Shown piece by piece: positions 9,961 through 18,697 of a stretch of DNA of 64,000 nt. The stretch is taken from positions 1 through 64,000 of the forward strand of contig NZ_JAHKRO010000016.1 of assembly GCF_019396325.1 (NCBI RefSeq). Reading direction: 5' to 3'. This DNA comes from Nonomuraea ceibae (GTDB taxonomy: Bacteria; Actinomycetota; Actinomycetes; Streptosporangiales; Streptosporangiaceae). The translations under genes were made by a program, and so were the position numbers. Position 1 is the first letter of the stretch; each line of letters starts with the position of its first letter. Below the pieces are notes generated by a model. It ran no database searches and was not told the origin of the DNA. It was given only the letters and a program-made list of their open reading frames with translations.

Positions 9961-10546
9961 CGAGCGCCAGCGCCAGCTCGTCGAACCCGGCCTTGATCTC
10001 CTCGACGCTCAGCCCTCGCTCCTCGCGCTGATAGGAGATCAGCCGGGCGGTGGCGGAGGCGAGCAGCGCGTCGGCCAGGAAGCCGGCGCGTGAGCCGGGC
10101 CTGACCTGCGCGATCAGCGTGGTCAGATGCCGATGATGGACCTGGTACGGCCCGCCGAACATGGCCTTGGGCGGCCCGGTCTCCAGGAGCATGAACAGGT
10201 CGAGCTGCTCGACGATCCGGTCGACGAGCGCGGCGAGGAACGCCCTGATGCGCTCGACGGGCTCCGCCCCCGGCCCGACCGGCGGCGGCCCGGTCATGAA
10301 CGCCTCCTGGAAGCGCCGTTCGCGCTCGTCGACGAGGGCGTAGACGAGCCCGGCGCGGTCGCCGAAGCGGCGGTAGACGGTGCCGACGCCCACGCACGCC
10401 TCGCGGGCGATCTCGTCGAGGGAGAGCTGGTCGGCTCCCCGTTCGGCGATCAGGCGGGTGGCACAGTCGATGATCTTCTGCCGGTTTCGCGCCGCGTCGG
10501 CCCGCTCCGGCTGCGGCTGCCCGACCACTGGCAACTGTCGGCGCAC
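9902..10546 (-). CDS. TetR-family repressor of the adjacent F420-type reductase
   Basis: 214 residues from GTG 10546. The N-terminal HTH spans about residues 20-65 ([19 protein letters not shown] then [20 protein letters not shown]); the C-terminal part resembles TetR_C_33-type ligand domains. TATGCT at 10553-10558 lies six bases before the GTG, so the message is probably leaderless. It is divergent from the reductase gene, and two matching CGGAG-N4-CTCCG operators lie between them, one in each promoter. Its 3' end overlaps xseA antisense by 59 bases, which suggests later insertion next to xseA. Confidence 0.85.
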   Translation of the reverse strand: MRRQLPVVGQPQPERADAARNRQKIIDCATRLIAERGADQLSLDEIAREACVGVGTVYRRFGDRAGLVYALVDERERRFQEAFMTGPPPVGPGAEPVERIRAFLAALVDRIVEQLDLFMLLETGPPKAMFGGPYQVHHRHLTTLIAQVRPGSRAGFLADALLASATARLISYQREERGLSVEEIKAGFDELALALVTPRQAPRAPSPGRPAAAP

Positions 10547-10569
10547 ACGCTGAGCATAGCGATTGCAAC

Positions 10570-10583
10570 CGGAGGAATCTCCG
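10570..10583. promoter_or_regulatory. TetR operator 1
   Basis: CGGAGGAATCTCCG: arms CGGAG and CTCCG around four bases. It sits where the -35 region of the TetR gene should be and shares both arms with the second site 35 bases away. Confidence 0.55.
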
Positions 10584-10604
10584 TTTAGGCTCCGCGGTTG
10601 AGAA

Positions 10605-10618
10605 CGGAGAGTTCTCCG
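10605..10618. promoter_or_regulatory. TetR operator 2
   Basis: CGGAGAGTTCTCCG, same arms as operator 1. It lies between a TTGAGA (10598-10603) and a TTAGAG/TAGAGG (10620-10626), i.e. in the spacer of the reductase promoter, where binding would block transcription. Confidence 0.55.
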
Positions 10619-10634
10619 ATTAGAGGTGGGAATC

Positions 10635-11042
10635 ATGGCGAACGACTTCAACCAGCAGGTCATCGACGAGTTCCGGGCCAACGGCGGACGCGTGGGCGGC
10701 TACTTCGAGGGCTCCGACCTGGTGCTGCTCACCACGACCGGCGCCAAGTCGGGCAAGCCGACGACGACCCCGGTGATGTATCTGAAAGACGGCGACCGCT
10801 ACGTGATCATCGCCTCCAACGCGGGCGCCGACCACCACCCGGCCTGGTATCACAACCTGCGCGCCAACCCCGTGGCCACGGCCGAGATCGGGACCGAGAC
10901 GTTCGAGGTCAAGGCCGAGTTCGTCGAAGGCGCCGAGCGTGACGAGCTCTACGCGCGGATGGTGGCCGTGGCCGCCACGTTCGCCGAGTACGAGGCCAGG
11001 ACCACCCGCCGCATCCCGGTCGTGGCCCTGCACCGCGGCTAG
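10635..11042 (+). CDS. Deazaflavin (F420)-dependent nitroreductase-family protein
   Basis: 135 residues. Sequence blocks LTTTGAKSGKPTTTPVMYL, VIIASNAGADHHPAWYHNL and ANPVATAEIG are typical of the Ddn/DUF385 split beta-barrel family, which binds F420 (or, in some members, other flavins or fatty acids) and reduces quinones or nitro compounds. The ATG at 10635 is preceded by AGGTGGG; a GTG nine bases earlier lies inside that ribosome site. Divergently paired with a TetR gene, so expression is probably induced by the substrate sensed by TetR. Confidence 0.85.
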   Translation: MANDFNQQVIDEFRANGGRVGGYFEGSDLVLLTTTGAKSGKPTTTPVMYLKDGDRYVIIASNAGADHHPAWYHNLRANPVATAEIGTETFEVKAEFVEGAERDELYARMVAVAATFAEYEARTTRRIPVVALHRG

Positions 11043-11068
11043 TACGCGACAGGCTGGAACGGGGCAGG

Positions 11069-11305
11069 CTAGAAGGGGGCGTCGTCGCCCGGCGTGGCCG
11101 ACGGGTCGGACCGGCGCGCCATCGCGGCGGCCAGCTTGACCCGGGCGCCCTGGAGCCACTCCTCGCAGATCGCGGCCAGCTTCTCGCCCCGCTCCCAGAG
11201 CTCGATGGACTGCTCCAGGGTGAGCCCGCCGGTCTCCAGGCGGCGCACCACCTCGGTCAGCTCCTCGCGGGCCTGCTCGTATGAGGGTGCCTTGTCATCT
11301 GCCAC
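11069..11305 (-). CDS. xseB: Exodeoxyribonuclease VII small subunit
   Basis: 78 residues, the usual size. The helical hairpin of the family is clear: SYEQAREELTEVVRRLE then GGLTLEQSIELWERGEKL and a C-terminal ARVKLAAAMAR. Binds XseA to form the active nuclease. GTG start at 11305; TAGGGT (11312-11317) lies six bases upstream, so the mRNA may be leaderless, although GGAGG also abuts the codon. It is inverted relative to xseA and separated from it by the TetR/reductase pair. Confidence 0.92.
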   Translation of the reverse strand: MADDKAPSYEQAREELTEVVRRLETGGLTLEQSIELWERGEKLAAICEEWLQGARVKLAAAMARRSDPSATPGDDAPF

Positions 11306-11436
11306 CCTCCAACCCTAGGGGCCCCACCCGACAGAACACGCCCCACAGCCCGCACAGGGACCTGAAACCCCGAACGCGAGGGCCGAGGGTTCCACTCCCG
11401 GAGCGAAGGGGCCCCGCTGGAAGCTCGGAGGGTGGC

Positions 11437-11973
11437 TCAGGTGGTGGGCTTGGGGCGCTGCTGGAGGGTGGCGGCGAGCTGGCCGAGCTCGGTCCAGTCG
11501 GCGGTGCCGGTCACGACGAGCGTCACGTCGGGCAGCATGCGGATGAGCGTCCGCTGGTTCTTGTCCTCGCGGAAGCGCCGCTCCCACTGCTGACCGTTGA
11601 CGTCCTGGGTGCCGGTGGGCTTGTCGGAGTTGGCCATGCGGTTGGCGAACCCCGCCGCCGGCTTCTCGTCGCTCTGGATGAGCATGGCGTGCTGGCGCGC
11701 CTTGGTGGCGTAGCCGACGTGGAGAACCTGGGCCTTGCCCTCGCCCTTGGCGATCCGGTTGCTGTTGGGGATCCAGCCTTCGGGATCCTTGGCGGGGGCC
11801 CACACCTGGTAGGGGACGGTGCGGGCGAAGTTGGCCACCGTGATCGTGTAGTCGAGCTTCGGGATGTGCTCGCCCTGGCTCTGCGGGGTGATGAGCAGGA
11901 ACAGCCCTACCGCCCCGAAACAGACGAACAGGGCTACCGCGTAGCCGTAGAAACCTTCGGTGAACCGTCGCAC
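11437..11973 (-). CDS. DUF4245 membrane-anchored protein
   Basis: 178 residues: one N-terminal membrane helix (GYAVALFVCFGAVGLFLLI), then a soluble extracytoplasmic domain with the DUF4245 hallmarks VPYQVWAP, GWIPNSNRI and a C-terminal ADWTELGQLAATL. Function unknown. In mycobacteria this family lies beside glpX, as here. The GTG at 11973 is preceded at eight bases by TAACCT, which overlaps the stop of the upstream TetR gene, so it may have its own leaderless promoter as well as read-through. Confidence 0.8.
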   Translation of the reverse strand: MRRFTEGFYGYAVALFVCFGAVGLFLLITPQSQGEHIPKLDYTITVANFARTVPYQVWAPAKDPEGWIPNSNRIAKGEGKAQVLHVGYATKARQHAMLIQSDEKPAAGFANRMANSDKPTGTQDVNGQQWERRFREDKNQRTLIRMLPDVTLVVTGTADWTELGQLAATLQQRPKPTT

Positions 11974-11984
11974 ACTTGGCGAGG

Positions 11985-12584
11985 TTACCCGGTGGCGTCG
12001 CCGGTCGGGCGAATGCGTCCGACGATGGCGAGGACGTCGTCGGCGAGCGCCCGGTCGCCTGTCTGGACGACTTCGCTGACGGCGGCGGCGAGTGCGCCGG
12101 TGATGACGACGACGAGGGCGTTCTCGGAGTCGTCGAAGAGCGCGGCGTTGCGCCGGGCCCAGGTGCGCAGCCGGTCGCGCATGACGACCTCGAACCCGGG
12201 CGGCCCGTCGCCGCGCAGGAAGAGGGCGGCGAGCTCGCGTTCTTCGAGGCAGCCGTCGAGGTAGGCGCGGGCGGCGGCGAGGAAGACCCGCATGGGGTCG
12301 CTCTCGCCGCTGTCGCGCACGTCGCGGGCGGCCTGCTTGGTCCGCTGGGTCTGCCGGGCCTGGAACTCCTCGAACAGCGTCAGGTAGAGGTCGGCCTTGC
12401 CGGCGAAGTGGTGGTAGAGGCTGCCGACGCTGGCCTCGGCCTTGGCCACGACGTCGGTGACGCCCGCCTCGGCGAAGCCCTTGGAGACGAACACGTCGCG
12501 GGCGGCCCTCAGGAGAGCGCTGCGCGTGGCCGCGCCCCGCTCGGAGGTGCGGGCCGTGACCGGCTGTTCCACTTCGCTGCTCAT
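11985..12584 (-). CDS. TetR-family transcriptional regulator
   Basis: 199 residues. HTH at about 15-60 (TRSALLRAARDVFVSKGFAE, VGSLYHHFAGKADLYLTLF), ligand domain after it. The ATG at 12584 is supported by TAATGT (12592-12597) seven bases upstream, a leaderless arrangement; the in-frame extension to 12626 has no start signal. Divergent from glpX with about 80 bases between, so it could act on glpX or on the DUF4245 gene downstream; no clear operator palindrome was seen. Confidence 0.85.
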   Translation of the reverse strand: MSSEVEQPVTARTSERGAATRSALLRAARDVFVSKGFAEAGVTDVVAKAEASVGSLYHHFAGKADLYLTLFEEFQARQTQRTKQAARDVRDSGESDPMRVFLAAARAYLDGCLEERELAALFLRGDGPPGFEVVMRDRLRTWARRNAALFDDSENALVVVITGALAAAVSEVVQTGDRALADDVLAIVGRIRPTGDATG

Positions 12585-12665
12585 GGCTGGCACATTATCC
12601 TCCGCTGACCGGGGATACAGGGACAACTACGATCGGGATAGTCGTCCACGAGGAGGCCCTTCATC

Positions 12666-13700
12666 ATGTCCGATCAGACGTCGGTTCCGGCTGCACTTGC
12701 TACGGGCGAGCACGCCCCTGACCGGAATCTCGCCTTGGAGCTCGTACGCGTTACAGAGGCGGCGGCGATGGCGGCCGCCCGCTGGGTCGGCAGGGGCGAC
12801 AAGAACGGCGCCGACGGCGCCGCGGTGAACGCGATGCGTCAGCTGATCAACACCGTGTCGATGAACGGGGTGGTGGTGATCGGCGAGGGTGAGAAGGATC
12901 ACGCTCCGATGCTGTTCAACGGGGAGCGGGTCGGCGACGGCGGTGGCCCTGAGTGTGACGTGGCGGTCGATCCGATCGACGGCACCAGGCTGACGGCGCT
13001 GGGCATGCCCGACGCGGTGTCGGTGATCGCGGTGAGCGAGCGCGGGTCGATGTACGACCCGTCGGCCGTGTTCTACATGGAGAAGCTGGTCACGGGGCCG
13101 GAGGCGGCCGACGTGGTGGACATCGAGGCGCCGGTGGCGGCGAACATCGCCGCGGTGGCCAAGGCCAAGCACTGTTCGGCGGCCGACGTCACGGTGGTGA
13201 TCCTGGACCGGCCCCGGCACGAGCGGCTGGTCAAGGAGATCAGGGAGACGGGCGCGCGGATCAAGTTCATCACCGACGGCGACGTGGCGGGCGCGATCAT
13301 GGCGGCGCGCGGCGGCACCGGCATCGACCTGATGCTGGGCATCGGCGGCACGCCCGAGGGCATCGTGGCGGCGTGCGCGCTCAAGTGCCTGGGCGGCGTC
13401 ATCCAGGGCAAGCTGTGGCCGCGTGACGACGCCGAGCGGGCCAGGGCGATCGACGCCGGTCACGACCTGAGCCAGGTGCTGACCACGAACGACCTGGTCA
13501 GGTCCGACGACGTGTTCTTCGCCGCGACGGGCATCACCCAGGGCGAGCTGATGGACGGCGTGCGCTTCCGCGGCGGGGTGGCGGTGACGCAGTCGCTGGT
13601 GATGCGCGGGCGCTCGGGCACGATCCGCAAGGTGGAGAGCGAGCACCAGCTGTGGAAGCTGCGCGCCTACAGCGCGATCAACTTCGACACGGCAGGCTGA
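12666..13700 (+). CDS. glpX: Fructose-1,6-bisphosphatase class II
   Basis: 344 residues. GlpX signatures: [12 protein letters not shown], the metal-binding [13 protein letters not shown], and [20 protein letters not shown]. Converts fructose-1,6-bisphosphate to fructose-6-phosphate in gluconeogenesis; GlpX is the only FBPase type in many actinobacteria. GAGGAGG lies upstream of the ATG. With PEPCK at 48-50 kb and two fumarases, the window carries a notable share of gluconeogenic and C4 metabolism. Confidence 0.95.
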   Translation: MSDQTSVPAALATGEHAPDRNLALELVRVTEAAAMAAARWVGRGDKNGADGAAVNAMRQLINTVSMNGVVVIGEGEKDHAPMLFNGERVGDGGGPECDVAVDPIDGTRLTALGMPDAVSVIAVSERGSMYDPSAVFYMEKLVTGPEAADVVDIEAPVAANIAAVAKAKHCSAADVTVVILDRPRHERLVKEIRETGARIKFITDGDVAGAIMAARGGTGIDLMLGIGGTPEGIVAACALKCLGGVIQGKLWPRDDAERARAIDAGHDLSQVLTTNDLVRSDDVFFAATGITQGELMDGVRFRGGVAVTQSLVMRGRSGTIRKVESEHQLWKLRAYSAINFDTAG

Positions 13701-13709
13701 GCGGGACCG

Positions 13710-14357
13710 TCAGCGGCGGCGCTTGCGGCGGGGCGGCTCCTTGACCTTGACCTCGCCGGCGAAGTTGCTGGTGCGCACCTCGACGACGGGGGCGCCAGGC
13801 TCGGTGGGCTGCTTGGTGAGCCTGACGGTCTTGTCCTTGGTGACGCGGATGACCTCCAGGTCTTCGGGCACGTGGATCTCCAGCCCGCCGAAGACGAGGG
13901 TGGCGTTGATGACGATGCGCCGGTTCTGCAGGATCGCGTCGCGCAGGTCGAGCTTGGTGGTGCCGAACATGGCGGTGACCGACAGCTCGGCGGGCACCAC
14001 CCACCGGCCGCCGCGTTCCTGCTTCTTGAAGACGGCGGAGACGGGCCGGCCGTCGAGGTTGAGCGGCTGCTGGTCGGCGGGCAGCAGGTCGCCGGTGAGC
14101 TGGGCGAGCTCCCCGAGCGTGCGGGCCGCGTAGAGGGTGGTGAGGCGCTCTTCGAGCTCCTCCAGCGTGATCCGGCCGTCGGCGTGGGCCTCCTGGAGCA
14201 CCTGGGCGATGCGTTCGCGGTCGGCGTCGGAGGCGCGCAGCTCGTGGGGCTGGGGCGCGCCTTCCTGGGCCGGACGGCGGGCGGACACCCACTCCTCGGC
14301 CAGGCGCTCACCGACTTCTTGCAGGCGCGGCAACCAGGACCCGGGGCGTTCGTTCAC
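13710..14357 (-). CDS. DUF1707 and LiaF-type C-terminal domain protein
   Basis: 215 residues from GTG 14357. Residues 40-90 form the SHOCT-like DUF1707 (LRASDADRERIAQVLQEAHA, GRITLEELEERLTTLYAART); residues 120-200 form the repetitive beta domain of LiaF/DUF2154-type proteins (VPAELSVTAMFGTTKLDLRD, FGGLEIHVPEDLEVI). Such proteins are implicated in envelope-stress sensing. No membrane helix is seen. TATTGT (14365-14370) seven bases before the GTG marks a leaderless start; the longer frame to 14471 is not supported. The tail is strongly basic (RRKRRR). Confidence 0.8.
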   Translation of the reverse strand: MNERPGSWLPRLQEVGERLAEEWVSARRPAQEGAPQPHELRASDADRERIAQVLQEAHADGRITLEELEERLTTLYAARTLGELAQLTGDLLPADQQPLNLDGRPVSAVFKKQERGGRWVVPAELSVTAMFGTTKLDLRDAILQNRRIVINATLVFGGLEIHVPEDLEVIRVTKDKTVRLTKQPTEPGAPVVEVRTSNFAGEVKVKEPPRRKRRR

Positions 14358-14455
14358 AGTTCTGACAATATCCGGCGCTCCGCGGGAGCGGACCCCGGAA
14401 TCTCCCTGAGATTGCGGCCGTTGAGCCGGACAGGCAGGCGTCGGGAGGGGTGTTC

Positions 14456-15097
14456 GTGCATCGGTCGGCACGCTGGGGATTGGGCGCGGTGGGCGCGGGG
14501 ACGGCGTTGATCGTGGGCCTGGATCTGGCCGCGCTGGGCGAGATGGACCCGTTCCGGCGCACGATCAGCGAGCACGGCCTGGGTGAGCGGGGGTGGCTGT
14601 TCGGGCTGGGGGTCGCGCTGCTGGCGGTGGGGTCGGCGGCGATCGGCGTGTCGCTGGCGCGGCGGCGGCTGGCGGGGGTGGTGGGCACGGTGGCGTTGCT
14701 GGCCTGGAGTGCCGGGCTGCTGGTGACCGCGTGGTTCCCGAAGCACGACTGGTCGGTGGGGCCGTCGCTGAGCGGCAGCATCCATCGGGCGGGCAGCGTG
14801 ATCGCGTTTCTGAGCCTGCCGCTGGCGGCGTTGATCATCGCCAGGCCGTGGCGGGCGGAGCGGCATCGGGCGGCGCTGGCGGCGTTCGCGTTCGGGATCG
14901 TGGCGGTGCTGTGGGTGCTGGGCATGGGCGCGGTGGTGATGGTGGGGGCGCGCAGCGGTCTGGCGTGGTGGCAGGTGATGCCGCTGGGCCTGGTCGAGCG
15001 GTGTCTGGCCGCGATCGAGGTGATCGCGCTGACGGCGCTCGGGGTGTGGGCGGCGGGCAAGCCGGTGGGCCTGGTGGAGGAGACGTCGGCGGGCTAA
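14456..15097 (+). CDS. DUF998 membrane protein
   Basis: 213 residues with six predicted membrane helices. The family marks are the ISEHGLGERGW block after helix 1 and the WFPKHDW and SIHRAGS blocks near the middle. DUF998 proteins are integral membrane proteins of unknown function. GTG 14456 is preferred because GGGAGG lies seven bases upstream; a GTG at 14450 would be one base from it. Divergent from the DUF1707 gene. Confidence 0.75.
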   Translation: MHRSARWGLGAVGAGTALIVGLDLAALGEMDPFRRTISEHGLGERGWLFGLGVALLAVGSAAIGVSLARRRLAGVVGTVALLAWSAGLLVTAWFPKHDWSVGPSLSGSIHRAGSVIAFLSLPLAALIIARPWRAERHRAALAAFAFGIVAVLWVLGMGAVVMVGARSGLAWWQVMPLGLVERCLAAIEVIALTALGVWAAGKPVGLVEETSAG

Positions 15098-15141
15098 CCT
15101 GACCCCGCCTCACGTTTGATTCCCCCCATCAGGAGGCCGCC

Positions 15142-16302
15142 GTGCCGTCCCCGCGTGATCGCCAAGCCCGCCTCGCCACGTTCGCCGTCTACGCCGTGCA
15201 GGGGCTCTCCTTCGCCACGTTGCTCACCCAGGTGGCCCACCTCCAGGACAAGCACCGGCTCGACACGGGGGCGCTGACGGTGCTGCTGCTCATCGTGCCG
15301 GTCTTCGCCGGGGTCGGCAGCGTGGCGGCCGGCTCGATCGCGGCCCGGCTGGGCAGCAAGGCGCTGCTGCGCGTGGCCCAGCCGCTGGTGGCCGCCGCCG
15401 TCGTGCTGGCCGGGCTCGCGCCGGGCGTGCCGCTGCTGGTGCCGGCGCTGCTGCTGTTCGGGGTGGCGGTCGGCGCGGTCGACGCGGGCATGAACATGCA
15501 GGGCGTCGCGGTCGAGCGCCGCTACGGCCGGGCCGTGCTCAACGGTTTCCACTGCCTGTGGAGCGTGCTGAGCCTGGCCGGGGCGCTGTGGGTGTCGGCG
15601 GTGGGCGACGGGCTGCCGCTGGAGGCGACCATGGCGATCCCGATGGCCGTGGCCGTCGCGGGCTCCCTGGTCGCGGGGCCGAAGCTCTACACGGCGGCCG
15701 AGGAGCGGGCCGTCCCGGAGACGGCCACGGCAGGCGGTCGCGTCCCGTTCCGGCCGCTCCTCCCGCTCTGCCTGGCGATGGCCTTCCTGTACGTGGGCGA
15801 CGCGGCGGTGTCGAACTTCTCCACGGTCTTCATGCAGGACACGCTGGCCGCCGACGCCCGGGTGATCCCGCTGGCCTACGCCGCCTACCAGGCGACCACG
15901 CTGCTGGTGCGGCTCGCGGGCGACCTGGCCGTCAGGCGTTACGGCTCGGCGGGCATCGTCAGGCTCGGCGGCGCGATCGCCACGCTGGGCTTCCTGGGCA
16001 TCGTGGCGGCGCCCAGCCAGCCGCTGGCCGTGGTGGCGTTCGGGCTGACGGGCGTGGGGCTGTCGGTGGTGGCGCCGCAGTCGTTCTCGGCGGCGGGCAA
16101 GCTCGACCCGGCGGGCACCGGCAACGCGATCGCCCTGGTCAACCTGTTCAACTACGTGGGGTTCATCGTCGGCTCGGCGCTGGTGGGGGCGATCGCCGAG
16201 GCCGCCGACATGCGGGTCGCGTTCGCCGCCCCGCTCGTGCTGGCCGCCGCGATCATCGTCCTGGCGCGCGGGTTCGCGCCTCGGGTCAGGGCCGGGGCGT
16301 AA
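15142..16302 (+). CDS. Major facilitator superfamily transporter
   Basis: 386 residues, about 12 hydrophobic helices. The cytoplasmic loop signature is weak (AARLGSKALLRV), and AGMNMQGVAVERRYGRAVLNGFH is characteristic of the MFS group related to FucP/YbjJ-type carriers (GMNMQGV..E...R...N.FHA.WS). GTG start with AGGAGG upstream. Substrate unknown; the 3' end overlaps by 17 bases the end of a convergent sugar-type oxidoreductase, so a polyol or sugar is possible but unproven. Confidence 0.85.
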   Translation: MPSPRDRQARLATFAVYAVQGLSFATLLTQVAHLQDKHRLDTGALTVLLLIVPVFAGVGSVAAGSIAARLGSKALLRVAQPLVAAAVVLAGLAPGVPLLVPALLLFGVAVGAVDAGMNMQGVAVERRYGRAVLNGFHCLWSVLSLAGALWVSAVGDGLPLEATMAIPMAVAVAGSLVAGPKLYTAAEERAVPETATAGGRVPFRPLLPLCLAMAFLYVGDAAVSNFSTVFMQDTLAADARVIPLAYAAYQATTLLVRLAGDLAVRRYGSAGIVRLGGAIATLGFLGIVAAPSQPLAVVAFGLTGVGLSVVAPQSFSAAGKLDPAGTGNAIALVNLFNYVGFIVGSALVGAIAEAADMRVAFAAPLVLAAAIIVLARGFAPRVRAGA

Positions 16303-17242
16303 CCGGTTCGCGCACCTCGGCGACCTCGACCGGGCGGCGTTCGCGGCGTGACAGCTCGGCGGCCTCGGCGACGTACAGGGCTTCCAGTGCGTCCTCGATC
16401 GGGCACAGGCCGGGGGCGCCGCGCAGGAACGCGTCGAGCTCGGCCGCGTAGGCGTCGGCGAAGCGGGTGACGAAGTCGGGCCACGGCTCGCCGTGCGGCT
16501 GCAGCCCCTCGGCCGACGACAGCGGGGCGCGCGGGCCCAGGCCGACGGCGCGGGTCCCCCGGGTGCCCGCGAGTTCCATGCGGACGTCGTACCCGGCGCC
16601 GTTGTAGCGCGAGCCCTGCACGGTGGCCAGCGTGCCGTCGTCGAGGGTGAGCAGCGCGGCGCTGGTGTCGACGTCGCCGGCCTCGGCGAAGAAGGCGGCC
16701 CCCCGGTTCGCGCCGGTCGCGTACACGGAGACGACCTCGCGGCCGGTCACCCAGCGCAGGATGTCGAAGTCGTGGATGTGGCAGTCGCGGTAGATGCCGC
16801 CGGACTGCGGGATGTAGGCGGCGGGCGGCGGGGCGGGGTCGGCGGTGATCAGGTGCACCCGGTGCAGCTCCCCCAGCTCGCCGGCGCGCAGCGCGGCCCG
16901 GGCGGCGGCGTAACCGGCGTCGAAGCGGCGCTGGAAGCCGATCTGCACCCGGTGGCCGCGGGCCGCCTCCAGCACCTCGGCGGTCTCCTTGACGCCGGCG
17001 GCGACGGGCTTCTCGCAGAAGGCCGGGACGCCGCGCCGGCAGGCCTCGCGCAGCAGCGCGGCGTGCGTGCCGGTGGGCGTGGCGATCACCACGGCGTCGG
17101 CCTCGAACGGGTCGCCGGGCCTGCCGTGCGGCGAGGTGCGCACCGGGTCGGCCACGACCAGGTCGTCCACCAGCGGATGCGCGGCCAGCGTGGCCGCGTG
17201 GAAGGCGCCGATGCGGCCCAGCCCGAGCAGTCCCACGCGCAT
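16286..17242 (-). CDS. Gfo/Idh/MocA-family oxidoreductase, inositol 2-dehydrogenase-like
   Basis: 318 residues. N-terminal Rossmann motif GLLGLGRIGAFHA, the catalytic CEKPVA lysine motif near residue 75, and HDFDILRW with the active-site histidine around 165. These match the inositol 2-dehydrogenase branch, but the family covers many NAD(P)-dependent sugar and polyol dehydrogenases, and no inositol operon surrounds it. It ends inside the 3' end of the MFS gene (convergent). Confidence 0.8.
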   Translation of the reverse strand: MRVGLLGLGRIGAFHAATLAAHPLVDDLVVADPVRTSPHGRPGDPFEADAVVIATPTGTHAALLREACRRGVPAFCEKPVAAGVKETAEVLEAARGHRVQIGFQRRFDAGYAAARAALRAGELGELHRVHLITADPAPPPAAYIPQSGGIYRDCHIHDFDILRWVTGREVVSVYATGANRGAAFFAEAGDVDTSAALLTLDDGTLATVQGSRYNGAGYDVRMELAGTRGTRAVGLGPRAPLSSAEGLQPHGEPWPDFVTRFADAYAAELDAFLRGAPGLCPIEDALEALYVAEAAELSRRERRPVEVAEVREPVTPRP

Positions 17243-17264
17243 GGCTTCTTTCTAGGCGAGCGCC

Positions 17265-18629
17265 CTAGTCCTGTCCAGACATTCTGACCTTCAGTCCGCG
17301 TACGGCCTCCGCGGCCCTGCGGGCGGGCACCCGGGCGAAGCCGATCACGACGGCCGGCGGACCGGCGGACGAGCGCATCGGCGCGACGGCCTCGGCCGAG
17401 AGCCCCAGCTCCAGCGCCGCCTCCACCACCTCGTCCTCGTCCCAGCCGTCGGGCAGGTCCAGGTAGGCGTGCAGCCCGGCCTCGATGCCGCGCACCCGGA
17501 CGCCGGGCACGTGCTCGGCCAGCGCCTGGACCAGCGCGTCGCGGCGGCGGTGATACTCGCGGCGCATGCGGCGCAGGTGCTTGTCGTAGCCGCCGGTGCG
17601 CAGGAAATGCGCCAGCGCGTACTGCTCGATGACCGGGGAGCCCAGGTCGAGCTCGCCCCGGGCGCGGCGGACGGCGTCGGCGAGGTGGGCGGGGGCGGCC
17701 ACCCAGCCCAGGCGCAGGCCGGGCGCCAGCGCCTTGCTGACGCTGCCGGACAGGATCACCCTGTCGGGCGCGAGCCCCTGGAGGCAGCCGACGGGGTCGC
17801 GGTCGAAGCGGAACTCGGCGTCGTAGTCGTCCTCCAGGATCGTCCGGTCGCCCTCGCGCGCCCACTCCAGCAGGGCGGCCCGCCGCGCGGGTGAGAGCAC
17901 CACCCCGGTCGGGAACTGGTGGGCCGGCGTGACCAGCACCGAGTCGGCCCGGCGGGTCCGCAGGGCGGCGACGTCGAGTCCGTCCTCGTCCACCGGGACG
18001 GGCACCAGCTCGGCCCCGGCGCGGCGCAGCAGGGGCGCCTGCCGGTGGCTGCTGGGGTCCTCGACGGCCAGCCCGGCGGGGGTGAGCACGTGCAGGATCA
18101 GGCTGAGGCCCTGGGCGACGCCGCCGACGATGACCAGGTTCTCGGCGCGCACGTCGGCGGCCCGCACCCGGCGCAGGTAGCCGGCCAGCTCCTCGCGGAG
18201 CTCGGGGACGCCGCCGGGGTCGCCGTAGTCGAGGGCGTCGGCGGGCACGGTGGCCAGGACGTGCCGGACGGCGGCCAGCCAGCGTTCGCGCGGGAAGTGG
18301 CCGAGCTCCGGGGAGGTGGGGCGGTGGCCGTAGTAGGGGGCGCGCGGCCCTGACCGGGGCGGCGTGGGGCTGGGGGCGCGGGCGGCGGCCGGGGCGACCT
18401 GGGTGCCGGAGCCGACGCGGGAGATCAGGAAGCCCTCGGCGACGAGCTGCTCGTACGCCTCGACCACCACGCCCCGGGAGACGCCCAGGTCGGCGGCCAG
18501 GTCGCGGGAGGCGGGCAGGCGGGTGCCGGGGGTCAGCCTGCCGAGCCGGATGGAGTCGCGCACCTCGGAGGCGATCTGCCCAGCGATCGCCCCCTTGCCG
18601 CGATTTATCGCGATATGAAGGTCGGCCAT
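17265..18629 (-). CDS. MocR/PdxR-type GntR regulator with aminotransferase domain
   Basis: 454 residues. N-terminal winged HTH of GntR type (residues 10-75, LTPGTRLPASRDLAADLGVSR), a linker, then a fold type I aminotransferase domain (about 105-450) with PLP-lysine in ILSGSVSKALAPGLRLGW and DYDAEFRFDRDP. MocR proteins use PLP as sensor; many activate or repress a divergent gene. Here the divergent gene is an EamA exporter 68 bases away, a common pairing, so the regulator probably controls that transporter and itself. Confidence 0.88.
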   Translation of the reverse strand: MADLHIAINRGKGAIAGQIASEVRDSIRLGRLTPGTRLPASRDLAADLGVSRGVVVEAYEQLVAEGFLISRVGSGTQVAPAAARAPSPTPPRSGPRAPYYGHRPTSPELGHFPRERWLAAVRHVLATVPADALDYGDPGGVPELREELAGYLRRVRAADVRAENLVIVGGVAQGLSLILHVLTPAGLAVEDPSSHRQAPLLRRAGAELVPVPVDEDGLDVAALRTRRADSVLVTPAHQFPTGVVLSPARRAALLEWAREGDRTILEDDYDAEFRFDRDPVGCLQGLAPDRVILSGSVSKALAPGLRLGWVAAPAHLADAVRRARGELDLGSPVIEQYALAHFLRTGGYDKHLRRMRREYHRRRDALVQALAEHVPGVRVRGIEAGLHAYLDLPDGWDEDEVVEAALELGLSAEAVAPMRSSAGPPAVVIGFARVPARRAAEAVRGLKVRMSGQD

Positions 18630-18684
18630 AATGGTCCTGTTTTACCTCGGCTCTTTGGACTATTTGCGGAGACCATTGGCTTCC

Positions 18685-18690
18685 TAGCAT
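18685..18690 (+). promoter_or_regulatory. -10 element deciding the EamA start
   Basis: TAGCAT, seven bases before the ATG at 18698. An ATG inside the element (18689) is in frame but would be untranscribed, so 18698 is the start. Confidence 0.5.
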
Positions 18691-18697
18691 GCCGTAC

